The position numbers and the translations under genes are program-made. Under the pieces are notes generated by a model that worked only from the letters and a program-made list of their open reading frames with translations, did no database searches and was not told the origin of the DNA. A stretch of DNA of 35,363 nucleotides from a virus: the IMG/VR virus record IMGVR_UViG_3300024319_000789, positions 1 to 35,363 of that record; one strand, given 5' to 3'. Positions 12,963 to 20,687 of the stretch are shown here, piece after piece. Position 1 is the first letter of the stretch. Each line of letters opens with the position of its first letter.

Positions 12963-15156
12963 TAGTTTAGCTCAAACAGCCTCGCCGACCAATCCAGTAA
13001 CAACTAATCCAAATAGTATTAATCTAAATGATGGTACTATTGGGTCACCAACAAATGGATGTCCGTCTGGTACCTCTAGTGCATATGTATATGGATCAGG
13101 AAGTACCATACGTTTTGGTGAGTGTGTTAATACATTCGCAGTAACATATGCAATTAATCAAGCATTACAAGGTACAGGCGTTAGTATAGATAAAGTTCAT
13201 TATCAATGGAAGTATATTCATTGTTTTAATGCACCTAACCAGTTTTGTAGTCAAAATATTAGTGACAGAGTAAACACAACAACAGGTGCAGTTACAGATG
13301 ATACTTATTGGGATGAGTTAGTTGTAGTTGTAGAACTAACTGATAGCAGTGGAAATGTAGTTGAAACTAAAACTTGGACAATGGACAGGTGGTATGATTG
13401 GCAAAATGAAAATGCTCACAGTTTTAATGAAGTCAAAGAAGGTTCTACATACTGGCAGATACACGAAGACAATATAGAAATATATAATCACATAGATAAA
13501 ACAGGAACAATACGCACACCAAATGCTGTTGGAGATGTGCGTTTTAGAATAAGTGGATACGACAAAGGTAATTGGGACGGTTACTATGGTCCTATTATAA
13601 AAGATTTCAAAACTTGGTTTACTTATAGAGCAAACCCATGTAATGATACTGCATTATATGATCCAAGTTGTCCTGGTTATTCAGAAGCATATGCACAATA
13701 CGAATACAATCAAAGTTGTGCCGCCAATGCACTTTATGATGCAGGATGTCCTGGTTATGCAACTGCATATTTTAACCAGCAATGTACTGCCGATCCGTTA
13801 TACGACAGTGGTTGCCCAGGATACGCCTCGGCTTATTATACTCAACAGTGTACCGCAGATCCACTATACGATAGTGGCTGTGATGGTTATGCAGCCGCAT
13901 ATTACACACAACAATGTACGCAAAACCCCCTTTACGACAGTGGATGTGATGGGTACGCGGCTGCATATTATACTCAACAATGTACTGCTAACCCATTATA
14001 CGATAGTGGCTGTGATGGTTATGCAGCCGCATATTACACACAACAATGTACTGCTAACCCATTATACGATAGTGGATGTGATGGTTATGCAACTGCATAT
14101 TTTAATCAACAATGTAAGGCAAGCCCACTATATGATGCGGCTTGTACAGGACATTTTGAAGCACAATGTGATGCAAGTGCATTATACGATATTAGATGTA
14201 CAGGATACGACGTTGCATATTTAGAACAACAATGTATGTACAATCCGCAATATGATGAAACTTGTACTGGATACATTGAACCAATAATTGAAACAGACCC
14301 AGGAACTATAGTAGATGACGGTACAGGTACAGGAGATAGTATTGTTGATAGTGTTATAGCATTACCGGTTGAAATACCAGATATGATTATCTTACCTCCA
14401 GCACCTGCACCCGCACCAGCACCGGTTGTTGTAGTTGTAGTGCCCGTTGAAGTAGAAGTAACACCGGTTGAAATTACATTAGAACAAGAATTAGAAAATG
14501 AAATTGCAAACATAGAAGTAGCAGAAGCAGAGATATCAACTTCTACTACTGAAGAAAACACTACTGAAGTAATAGTAGAACCGGTTGAAGAAATAACAGA
14601 AGAAACAACAGAAGAAGTTGTAGTTGAAGAACAAACAGAATCTGAATCAGAAGGTGATCCAAGAGGTGATCAGATTAATGAATCTAAAGAAGAAACAACT
14701 GAAGAAATTGTAATAGATGAAGATGGTTCAGAAGAAGAGGTAGTAGAAGAAAAAGAAGAGAAGAAGGCTCCTGTTATAGTTAAGAAAACTGTAAAAAAGC
14801 CTGCCACAAAGAAAGTAGTAAAACTTAGCAAAACAGAAAAGAAAAAGGCTAAGAATAAAAAGATGAGAGAAATCATCAAAAAGAAACTGGCACTATTAGC
14901 CGTTACAATGGGCAAAGCACAAAGTTTAGAAAATCAACAGGCATTACAAGCACAAATAGCCGCATTGATTAACTTTGTTCCTGGCTTTAATGCATACGGA
15001 AAAGTAGCAATACCGGGCGTAAATTTTTATCAACCCGAAGCAATTTATTTAGATGAAAAGGTTCCAGAAAATCAAAGAGGATTAAGGAACGGACTAGCAC
15101 AACAAATTCTACATGAAAAAATGATAGATATGCAATACGAAAGGTTAACACAATGA
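12898..15156 (+). CDS. large secreted protein with Cys-rich tandem repeats
   Basis: 752 residues from ATG 12898 (AAGGA 11 bases upstream; ATG 12889 is also possible). Signal peptide (PLWALVVFCYFCFSFNSLAQ), an N-terminal beta-rich domain of about 220 residues, ten 22-residue repeats of form C-x3-PLYD-x2-C-x-GY-x-A-Y-x3-Q, a Pro/Ala and Val/Glu-rich linker, a very acidic stretch, a Lys-rich stretch (KKTVKKPATKKVVK), and a conserved C-terminal part with QALQAQIAALINFVPGFNAYG. Two Cys per repeat suggest a disulfide-laced rod outside the cytoplasm. Fibre, surface or exported protein; function unknown. Confidence 0.85.
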   Translation: MINLKAPLWALVVFCYFCFSFNSLAQTASPTNPVTTNPNSINLNDGTIGSPTNGCPSGTSSAYVYGSGSTIRFGECVNTFAVTYAINQALQGTGVSIDKVHYQWKYIHCFNAPNQFCSQNISDRVNTTTGAVTDDTYWDELVVVVELTDSSGNVVETKTWTMDRWYDWQNENAHSFNEVKEGSTYWQIHEDNIEIYNHIDKTGTIRTPNAVGDVRFRISGYDKGNWDGYYGPIIKDFKTWFTYRANPCNDTALYDPSCPGYSEAYAQYEYNQSCAANALYDAGCPGYATAYFNQQCTADPLYDSGCPGYASAYYTQQCTADPLYDSGCDGYAAAYYTQQCTQNPLYDSGCDGYAAAYYTQQCTANPLYDSGCDGYAAAYYTQQCTANPLYDSGCDGYATAYFNQQCKASPLYDAACTGHFEAQCDASALYDIRCTGYDVAYLEQQCMYNPQYDETCTGYIEPIIETDPGTIVDDGTGTGDSIVDSVIALPVEIPDMIILPPAPAPAPAPVVVVVVPVEVEVTPVEITLEQELENEIANIEVAEAEISTSTTEENTTEVIVEPVEEITEETTEEVVVEEQTESESEGDPRGDQINESKEETTEEIVIDEDGSEEEVVEEKEEKKAPVIVKKTVKKPATKKVVKLSKTEKKKAKNKKMREIIKKKLALLAVTMGKAQSLENQQALQAQIAALINFVPGFNAYGKVAIPGVNFYQPEAIYLDEKVPENQRGLRNGLAQQILHEKMIDMQYERLTQ
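13639..14275 (+). repeat. ten coding repeats of 66 bp
   Basis: Inside the secreted protein. Bases 13865-13919 and 13997-14051 are identical and lie 132 bp (two units) apart, while the unit between them encodes the same peptide with different codons (GATGGGTACGCGG versus GATGGTTATGCAG). The outer units are more diverged and one is shortened (near 14130-14170). This points to recent duplication of a two-unit block. It is protein-coding and not a CRISPR. Confidence 0.88.
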
Positions 15157-15686
15157 CACAACAAACTGAAATGGAAATAGCAGGTGTTAAGTTTAAAGGC
15201 GGTAAAATATTTCTTGTATTAACTGCATTAACTACTGTAGGTGGTGGTCTTTGGGCAGGATTTGAATTCTACAAAGACTATATGGATATGAAAGCAATTA
15301 TTCAAACTATCGACACTGATGCAATAGAGGCACGAAATAAGCAACTTGATATTAAACTTGAACAAGCAATAGATTATACACGTGATATTAAAACTGGTTT
15401 AAGAGATGACATATTAGGCATTGAAAAACAAGTAGATCGTATGGAAGATAAACTTCGTAAGTCAGAAGAGATACAACGTGGTATTATACAAAATGCTGAA
15501 GAACGTTTTGAGAACAAAAGAGATGCACTACAAAATGATTATAATCAATCAGCAAATCGTTTAAAAGAGCAGTCAACACAACGTAGTGATGATATTACTG
15601 CACAAGTTAAAAGAGATATGAAAGAACTTGAGTTACGTCTTAATAAACGTTTACAAAGAGCTTTAGATAACCCTCTTGCTAACTAG
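15153..15686 (+). CDS. membrane-anchored coiled-coil protein, 177 aa
   Basis: One membrane helix (about 18-40, GKIFLVLTALTTVGGGLWAGF) followed by a charged coiled coil over most of the rest (LEQAIDYTRDI to LNKRLQRAL). Not recognised. The start overlaps the upstream stop as ATGA, so it is coupled to the repeat protein. Confidence 0.75.
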   Translation: MTQQTEMEIAGVKFKGGKIFLVLTALTTVGGGLWAGFEFYKDYMDMKAIIQTIDTDAIEARNKQLDIKLEQAIDYTRDIKTGLRDDILGIEKQVDRMEDKLRKSEEIQRGIIQNAEERFENKRDALQNDYNQSANRLKEQSTQRSDDITAQVKRDMKELELRLNKRLQRALDNPLAN

Positions 15687-15698
15687 ATAAGTATTTGT

Positions 15699-15842
15699 AT
15701 GAAAAATACAAATAAAAAAGTAGTAGAAATTAACTTAGGTTGGGAAAAACAGTCTGCACCAGCAGTAAAAAAGACAACCATAAAGTCTTACATGGCACGT
15801 CAGATTGCAACCCAACCAAGTAAACCTACAAATAAAAAGTAG
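15699..15842 (+). CDS. small basic protein, 47 aa
   Basis: ATG 15699 to TAG 15842. Product starts MKNTNKKVVEINLGWEKQ and is Lys-rich with no membrane segment. It overlaps the 3' end of the convergent DUF3307-like gene by 43 bases. Same strand and only 12 bases after the previous gene. Unknown; no clear ribosome site. Confidence 0.5.
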   Translation: MKNTNKKVVEINLGWEKQSAPAVKKTTIKSYMARQIATQPSKPTNKK

Positions 15843-16165
15843 CAACTATAATGAGCGGCTTGATCTCCTGCTTGTACCCACCAAAACTGTCGCATGGTAT
15901 TATTGTAATTTAACTTGTGTATAAGCCATGTCTTACAGTAGTCTATTTGCCAATGTAAAAATATATCTAGCAATGCAATCAGCATTGCAGTAGTAACATC
16001 AGTAAATAAAATTAGTACAAGGAAAGTGCCTATGCCGTGGTGTGTACTATGCAACCAAAGTTTCTTGCCGAAGTAATCTCTTTTAGTTGATCCTTTAATA
16101 TATCCTTGTAAGCCTAAGTCAGCGATTGCATGTTTAATTAATAGTAAAAATAGTATGGTTGTCAT
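15800..16165 (-). CDS. DUF3307-like membrane protein
   Basis: 121 residues with three to four membrane segments. His-rich membrane motifs (LLIKHAIADLGLQGYI; WLHSTHHGIGTFLVLILF; LDIFLHWQIDY) match the pattern of DUF3307 proteins (H-x3-D-x-x-LQ then H..H). Family function unknown. Its promoter is the reverse-strand TATAAATA at 16219-16226; no strong ribosome site is visible before the ATG. Confidence 0.75.
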   Translation of the reverse strand: MTTILFLLLIKHAIADLGLQGYIKGSTKRDYFGKKLWLHSTHHGIGTFLVLILFTDVTTAMLIALLDIFLHWQIDYCKTWLIHKLNYNNTMRQFWWVQAGDQAAHYSCYFLFVGLLGWVAI

Positions 16166-16173
16166 TAATTCTC

Positions 16174-16202
16174 TTGACTTTGGTGGAAGATGATAGTATT
16201 AT
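16174..16202 (+). promoter_or_regulatory. sigma70-like promoter
   Basis: TTGACT (16174-16179), 17-nt spacer, TATTAT (16197-16202), 72 bases before the gene at 16275. It overlaps the leader region of the divergent gene. Confidence 0.78.
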
Positions 16203-16218
16203 AAAGTATATATAAAAT

Positions 16219-16226
16219 TATTTATA
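16219..16226 (-). promoter_or_regulatory. T4-type late promoter on the reverse strand
   Basis: Reverse complement of 16219-16226 is exactly TATAAATA, giving a leader of about 47 bases to the DUF3307-like gene. Confidence 0.65.
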
Positions 16227-16274
16227 CTCAAATTAAAAGCATAAGTAATAGTAGTTAATTCAATGAGGAACTTT

Positions 16275-16589
16275 ATGTTTATTGTTCATGGTAAAGAAAA
16301 AGCAGATGCACTAAAAGTTAAGTACACAGTGCTTACACTTGACACAATCAAATATCCAGATAACAAGGATCCGGTAACATTATATACAGTTATCGATACA
16401 GGAAAGCTCAGTCTTGAAAGCATGTCAACACTTGAGCAGTTTACTAATTTACACGAAAATCTTATAGAAAATCTAGAGAAGCAACAATGGAATTACTGTA
16501 AGGAAGCAATTGGTTTACTTAAAGGACAATTTGGTGGACAAGTAGATAGTTTCTATGACCATGTGTTGGAGAGAGTGCCAAATGCTTAA
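16275..16589 (+). CDS. conserved phage hypothetical protein, 104 aa
   Basis: Contains KVKYTVLTLDTI, TLYTVIDTGKLSLESMSTL and a C-terminal EAIGLLKGQFGGQVDSFYD block, a pattern I associate with a widespread unnamed protein of T4-like cyanophages. ATG 16275 is used because GAGGAAC sits 5 bases before it; ATG 16263 is 4 codons longer without a site. Confidence 0.75.
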   Translation: MFIVHGKEKADALKVKYTVLTLDTIKYPDNKDPVTLYTVIDTGKLSLESMSTLEQFTNLHENLIENLEKQQWNYCKEAIGLLKGQFGGQVDSFYDHVLERVPNA

Positions 16590-17475
16590 TATACACATTA
16601 TCGGTAACGGAACAGAAACATATGCAATAAGAAGTTTACTTGAAGCAAACGAGATAAAACTTCCGGGCTCTATCAAAGTCAATATTTTTGGTGAGTATTA
16701 TTTTAAGAGTTCACTTATCTATACATTAAACGACTATCTTAAAGTAGAAGATGTAGTAAAGGCAGCCGATATTGTCATTTGTACAGATCCTATTTACGAA
16801 GACAAAGATGTTGTTAAATTGTGTGCAGACAATGATAAGCCGCTATTTTGTACTTTTACGTTAGAAAATAGTTTGGTAGATCCTAACACTATATGTATAG
16901 ACGGTTTAAACGTAGCCGAAGCCGCTTCGGATCTTTGGATTAACAGGTTACTTGACGTAACTAATAATGTTACTAGTATTGAACACTTTTACGGACTAAG
17001 TAAATTATACGATACTGGTGAACAAGCACTGCCCGGAATTAGTATTGATGAATACAGAGCGGCAACACAACGTATATCCGGACAACCAAGACTTATAGCC
17101 TTAAGAGAAAAGTATTATTATGCAAGTGAAGTAACAAATGATGTTGACAACGACATTCCTATTACTTACAACTGGATTACTGATACTGATCAAGTAGACG
17201 CAGATAGACTAGACACACAAAGTGAGTTTATCTTTCACACCGTAACAAGAACTAAAAAACCAGAAGATAGTGTTGAGTTTCTAAAACGAAGTCATATGGC
17301 ATGCACAAATAATAGAAGTTTATCAGCATGGCATTATATTAATGCATGTGTGGCTTGTAGTTTTATATACATGTATATGTCAAAGCAACTACCAGCAGTA
17401 ATAACAGATTATAGTGTAGTTGATCATAATGCATTCAGCAGTAATATTTTTGGTAATAGATTTAGGATTGCATAA
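16582..17475 (+). CDS. hypothetical protein with Rossmann-like start, 297 aa
   Basis: Begins MLNIHIIGNGTETYAIRSLL, with a G-x-G turn typical of nucleotide-binding folds, and VVKAADIVICTDP later, as after the second strand half of such folds. No catalytic motif is recognised. GGAGAGAG precedes ATG 16582, which overlaps the previous stop by 8 bases. Cotranscribed with its neighbours. Confidence 0.7.
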   Translation: MLNIHIIGNGTETYAIRSLLEANEIKLPGSIKVNIFGEYYFKSSLIYTLNDYLKVEDVVKAADIVICTDPIYEDKDVVKLCADNDKPLFCTFTLENSLVDPNTICIDGLNVAEAASDLWINRLLDVTNNVTSIEHFYGLSKLYDTGEQALPGISIDEYRAATQRISGQPRLIALREKYYYASEVTNDVDNDIPITYNWITDTDQVDADRLDTQSEFIFHTVTRTKKPEDSVEFLKRSHMACTNNRSLSAWHYINACVACSFIYMYMSKQLPAVITDYSVVDHNAFSSNIFGNRFRIA

Positions 17476-17780
17476 TGAAATTAACTGATACACTAGTAGA
17501 AAAGTTAGTAGAAAAATACGACACTGATATTAAAAATGGCGATAGAGATGCCATAGATAAGAAAGAGTCACTCAAGGACTTTTATAGGGATTGGAACGTT
17601 AGTAGAGAACTTACGACAAGTAAGACACTAGCAGTAAGTACAATTGACAAAGAAGCAATGAAAAAGTTATATGCACTTAGGGACAAACATGCAGACGAAT
17701 GGCCTGACAATGCATTGGAAGGTGGCGTGTTTCAAAACTTGCCAGCAACACCTATTAATGACAATGAGTCAGAAAAGTAG
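17475..17780 (+). CDS. hypothetical soluble protein, 101 aa
   Basis: Charged and helical with no membrane segment; the start shares a base with the upstream stop (TAATG). Not recognised. It is the last gene before the tRNAs. Confidence 0.68.
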   Translation: MKLTDTLVEKLVEKYDTDIKNGDRDAIDKKESLKDFYRDWNVSRELTTSKTLAVSTIDKEAMKKLYALRDKHADEWPDNALEGGVFQNLPATPINDNESEK

Positions 17781-17817
17781 GGTAACTTAACTTAGTGTAT
17801 TAAATATACTGAAACAT

Positions 17818-17893
17818 GCCGGTATAGCTCAGTTGGTAGAGCAATGGTTTTGTAAACCATAGGTCCCGAGTTCAAATCTTGGTGCCGGCACCA
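17818..17893 (+). tRNA. tRNA-Thr (anticodon TGT)
   Basis: 76 nt. Acceptor GCCGGTA pairs with TGCCGGC, anticodon stem ATGGT/ACCAT, loop TTTGTAA, T-loop TTCAAAT, A73 and encoded CCA. Reads ACA and other ACN codons, which are common in this AT-rich DNA. Confidence 0.96.
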
Positions 17894-17898
17894 TTATT

Positions 17899-17974
17899 GG
17901 GGGATTAGCTCAGTTGGGAGAGCGATGCCTTTGCAAGGCATAGGTCGTCGGTTCGAACCCGTCATCCTCCACCA
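17899..17974 (+). tRNA. tRNA-Ala (anticodon TGC)
   Basis: 76 nt, 5 bases after tRNA-Thr. Acceptor GGGGGAT pairs with ATCCTCC (one G-T), anticodon stem ATGCC/GGCAT, loop TTTGCAA, T-loop TTCGAAC, A73 and encoded CCA. Reads GCA and other GCN codons. Confidence 0.96.
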
Positions 17975-18010
17975 ATTTTTGATAAGTACATTATATATAA
18001 GGAATGTCAG

Positions 18011-18760
18011 ATGGCCGAATTTACAAATGTACTACAAGATAGACACACAACTTTTGCTTGGGACCAAGATAGAGTACCAAGTGAAGAATTATTACTAGAA
18101 GTGTTAAACGAAGTTTATCAGCATGTACCTAGTAAGAACTTAATGTTCTCATATCAAATACGTTTACTTAAAAACGACAATGATGAAATTCGTAAAAAAG
18201 TAATGACTATATGTCAACGTAATGCTAGTCATACACTTGAAGAAGATAGAGGAAACCCACAAGTACTTGCTCCGTGGTTAATTGGATTTAATGCAAGATG
18301 GGTTAGTGATTTAGAAAAACGTTATGAACATGATTCAAAACGTGGTGAGTTAAACGGACTTGGTACAAATCAAAGACGTACTGGTGCATCAGATAAAATC
18401 ACAGAAGATGAAGCAAAGTTTTTAAGTGCCGGACAAACACAAAACGAAAACATTGAAATTGGAATTGCAAGTGCATTCATTATGTTAGCAATGGCTAATA
18501 GAGGAATACAAACAGGCATGTGTCAAAATATTTGTAGAGACTACAAGTATGCAGAAGAATTATTTCAAGTAGATGACGATGAACGTGGTATGGACTTTAG
18601 ATTTATTATGGGTGTAGGATACGGTAAAGACATTGATACACATCATGAATATTACGATCCACGTATAGGAAAAGACAAGAAAATTCCTTTTCCTCCAGCA
18701 ATGGTAGAAAAAGTCTATCCAAGACCTCCAATGGAAGATATTATTAGAGTCATAAGATGA
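18011..18760 (+). CDS. nitroreductase-like flavoprotein
   Basis: 249 residues with the FMN-dependent nitroreductase order: an N-terminal LQDRHTTFAWDQDRVPSEELL, a VPSKNLMFSYQ segment, IEIGIASAFIMLAMANRGIQ then GMCQNI in the centre, and FIMGVGYGKD near the end. Such enzymes use NAD(P)H to reduce nitro, quinone or similar groups, and relatives modify carrier-bound substrates. It is followed with a 4-base overlap by an acyl carrier protein, so a thioester-bound substrate is possible. The substrate is unknown. Confidence 0.75.
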   Translation: MAEFTNVLQDRHTTFAWDQDRVPSEELLLEVLNEVYQHVPSKNLMFSYQIRLLKNDNDEIRKKVMTICQRNASHTLEEDRGNPQVLAPWLIGFNARWVSDLEKRYEHDSKRGELNGLGTNQRRTGASDKITEDEAKFLSAGQTQNENIEIGIASAFIMLAMANRGIQTGMCQNICRDYKYAEELFQVDDDERGMDFRFIMGVGYGKDIDTHHEYYDPRIGKDKKIPFPPAMVEKVYPRPPMEDIIRVIR

Positions 18761-18990
18761 ACGAATCAGACTACAGAGAACTTTGTGAAATAGTAGCAAA
18801 AGTTATTAAAATAGATTCTAGTGAAGTATCATTAGATAGTAGTATTGATGATTTAGGCGGTGATAGTTTACACAGAGTTGAAATTATTATGGCACTAGAA
18901 GCAAAGTTTGAATTAAGTATACCAGACGACTTTACTAACACTTACACCGGTGTAGAAGATTTAGCAAAGTTTATTCAGGATAACACATAA
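18757..18990 (+). CDS. acyl carrier protein
   Basis: 77 residues, typical ACP length, with DDLGGDSLHRVEIIMALEAKF. Ser37 of the DSL motif is the phosphopantetheine site. Acidic four-helix pattern with an FELSIPDD loop before the third helix. It would need the host holo-ACP synthase. ATGA overlap with the nitroreductase-like gene implies joint work; it ends 2 bases before tRNA-Ser. Sequence does not tell fatty-acid from specialised ACP. Confidence 0.93.
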   Translation: MNESDYRELCEIVAKVIKIDSSEVSLDSSIDDLGGDSLHRVEIIMALEAKFELSIPDDFTNTYTGVEDLAKFIQDNT

Positions 18991-18992
18991 AC

Positions 18993-19082
18993 GGACAGTT
19001 GGCTGAGCGGCTTAAAGCGGGGGATTACTAATCCCTTGTAGTAGCAATACTACCGTGGGTTCGAATCCTACACTGTCCGCCA
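18993..19082 (+). tRNA. tRNA-Ser with anticodon ACT
   Basis: 90 nt class II tRNA. Acceptor GGACAGT/ACTGTCC, discriminator G73 as expected for Ser, long variable arm (GTAGTA/TACTAC, loop GCAA), T-loop TTCGAAT, encoded CCA. The anticodon stem GGGGA/TCCCT holds loop TTACTAA, so the anticodon is ACT where GCT is normal. A at position 34 reads AGT directly, and AGT is visibly the favoured Ser codon here. Confidence 0.92.
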
Positions 19083-19085
19083 ATT

Positions 19086-19093
19086 TATAAATA
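19086..19093 (+). promoter_or_regulatory. late promoter box between tRNA genes
   Basis: Exact TATAAATA between tRNA-Ser and tRNA-Gly. It would start a late transcript with tRNA-Gly and the radical SAM gene. Confidence 0.55.
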
Positions 19094-19101
19094 CTTGATA
19101 A

Positions 19102-19176
19102 GCGGGCGTAGCTCAGTGGTAGAGCATCTCGTTGCCAACGAGAATGTCGAGAGTTCGAATCTCTTCGCCCGCTCCA
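19102..19176 (+). tRNA. tRNA-Gly (anticodon GCC)
   Basis: 75 nt. Acceptor GCGGGCG/CGCCCGC, anticodon stem TCTCG/CGAGA, loop TTGCCAA, T-loop TTCGAAT, T73 and encoded CCA. Reads GGC and GGT. Confidence 0.96.
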
Positions 19177-19192
19177 TTAAAGGATTTATATA

Positions 19193-20422
19193 TTGAGCAC
19201 CACATCTTTTTGTTCTGCACTTTGGTGGAACGTATTTTATAAAGAGTTTCCAATAGCAAGTATGAAACCTTGTTGTAATTGGGAAGGGCCAAGCATAACA
19301 TATGGCAAGGATGCTAAACCTGAAGATCTTATAAATCACCCTGACATGATAAAGTACAGAGAAATGTCGTTAGTGGGAAAATGGCCAGACGGTTGTATTA
19401 GATGCAAAACAAGACAAGAGCAAGGCCTAAAAAGTTATAGAGATACTGAAAATAAAAGAGCAAACGTTACTTCGCCAAGACAGTTAAGAGAAGCAACACC
19501 TGAAATAAGAACAATAGATTATCGTGCTAGTAACTTATGTAATCTAAAATGTAGAATGTGTAATCCGGCAGAGAGCTCGCAGTTATATTCAGAAATGAAA
19601 AAACACCCGGAGTTACAAGAACACTTTTCACATCCTGTTATGTCTCCTACAATGCTTGAACTAAGTGATGCTTATGAAAGTAAGGAAATTAATGAAAGTG
19701 TTGCTAATCATGAATTGTTTAGTAAGTTAGAAGAATTAAAAATATTTGGTGGTGAACCAAGTATTGATGAAAGTGTACATAACTTATTAGATTGGGCAAT
19801 TGATAACGATTATGCTAAAAATTTAAGACTTCGTTATACTACAAATGCAACAAATACCAATCGTAAATGGATGGACTATCACACACATTTTAAAAATTAT
19901 AATGTTAGTTTTAGTTTAGATGGTGCAGGCAAAACTTATGAATACATTAGAACACCAGCCAACTGGAGCACAGTTAGAAAATGCTTACTAAATTTTGTAG
20001 CAATGAGAGAAGCAATACCTAATAGACGTATTAGAAAACAATGTCATTATTCAGCAAACATAGTTTATAGTTTGTGGAACTGTTTTACAATTAATCATTG
20101 GCATGATGAACTAATTAATTTGCTAGATGATAATAATATTGGATATAATCTTGCAATTAGTTTTAGAAATAACCAAGCAGTCCATTTACTTCCGCAAAAG
20201 TATAAAGACATTATTTTAGAAAGTGCTGATAAGTTACCTGATAGTAAATTTAAAACATCAGTATTTCAACTAACAAATAAGCCTACACCAGATGACTGGC
20301 AAAATCAATTAAGAAACTTCTTTACTTTTAGTCAAAAGTATGATATAATAAGACATACTAATATTTTTAACCTAAGTCCTATATATGAGGACTTGTATAA
20401 TTATGTAAGGAAAGATCAATGA
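19193..20422 (+). CDS. radical SAM protein, twitch/SPASM-like (first copy)
   Basis: 409 residues. The core has NLCNLKCRMCNP with Cys116, Cys120 and Cys123 for the SAM-bound 4Fe-4S cluster, then IFGGEPSID for SAM. Before it, extra Cys (SMKPCCNW; GCIRCKTRQ) look like an auxiliary cluster or zinc site. Such enzymes make a 5'-deoxyadenosyl radical and modify peptides, nucleotides or sugars. Starts at TTG 19193 with AGGAT 7 bases before; no upstream ATG is available between it and tRNA-Gly. Substrate unknown. Confidence 0.88.
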   Translation: MSTTSFCSALWWNVFYKEFPIASMKPCCNWEGPSITYGKDAKPEDLINHPDMIKYREMSLVGKWPDGCIRCKTRQEQGLKSYRDTENKRANVTSPRQLREATPEIRTIDYRASNLCNLKCRMCNPAESSQLYSEMKKHPELQEHFSHPVMSPTMLELSDAYESKEINESVANHELFSKLEELKIFGGEPSIDESVHNLLDWAIDNDYAKNLRLRYTTNATNTNRKWMDYHTHFKNYNVSFSLDGAGKTYEYIRTPANWSTVRKCLLNFVAMREAIPNRRIRKQCHYSANIVYSLWNCFTINHWHDELINLLDDNNIGYNLAISFRNNQAVHLLPQKYKDIILESADKLPDSKFKTSVFQLTNKPTPDDWQNQLRNFFTFSQKYDIIRHTNIFNLSPIYEDLYNYVRKDQ

Positions 20423-20646
20423 TACATACAATACAACAAATGATGGATAAGGTAAGTGCTATGCACGGGTTAGCAGTTCTTTGTCACAGAGAAAAATATG
20501 GAAGAGCAGACGGTATATACGACTTTGACAAAGTTAATAACTTAGTTGAACAAATACAAGCAATGGCAGGTGATATTTATAATGATAAAACGCCGCACCC
20601 TAAAGTAATTAACAAATTAAATAATCGTAAAACAGTTTCTTCATAA
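20419..20646 (+). CDS. hypothetical protein, 75 aa
   Basis: Helical soluble protein (IQQMMDKVSAMHGLAVLCH..). ATGA overlap with the radical SAM gene suggests coupling. Not recognised. Confidence 0.66.
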   Translation: MIHTIQQMMDKVSAMHGLAVLCHREKYGRADGIYDFDKVNNLVEQIQAMAGDIYNDKTPHPKVINKLNNRKTVSS

Positions 20647-20655
20647 ATATAAATA
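20642..20655 (+). promoter_or_regulatory. overlapping late promoter boxes
   Basis: CATAAATA (20642-20649) overlaps a perfect TATAAATA (20648-20655). It lies 33 bases before ATG 20688. Confidence 0.65.
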
Positions 20656-20687
20656 TACATTAATTGGAAAGTTGGGAATCCTATATA

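Noticed and set aside
13643-14224. ORF in another frame across the repeat array
   Set aside because: It arises because the repeat unit is a multiple of three and lacks stops in that frame; the main frame has a signal peptide and conserved ends.
13639-14275. CRISPR array
   Set aside because: The 66-bp units are contiguous coding repeats without unique spacers. No CRISPR array is seen in the window.
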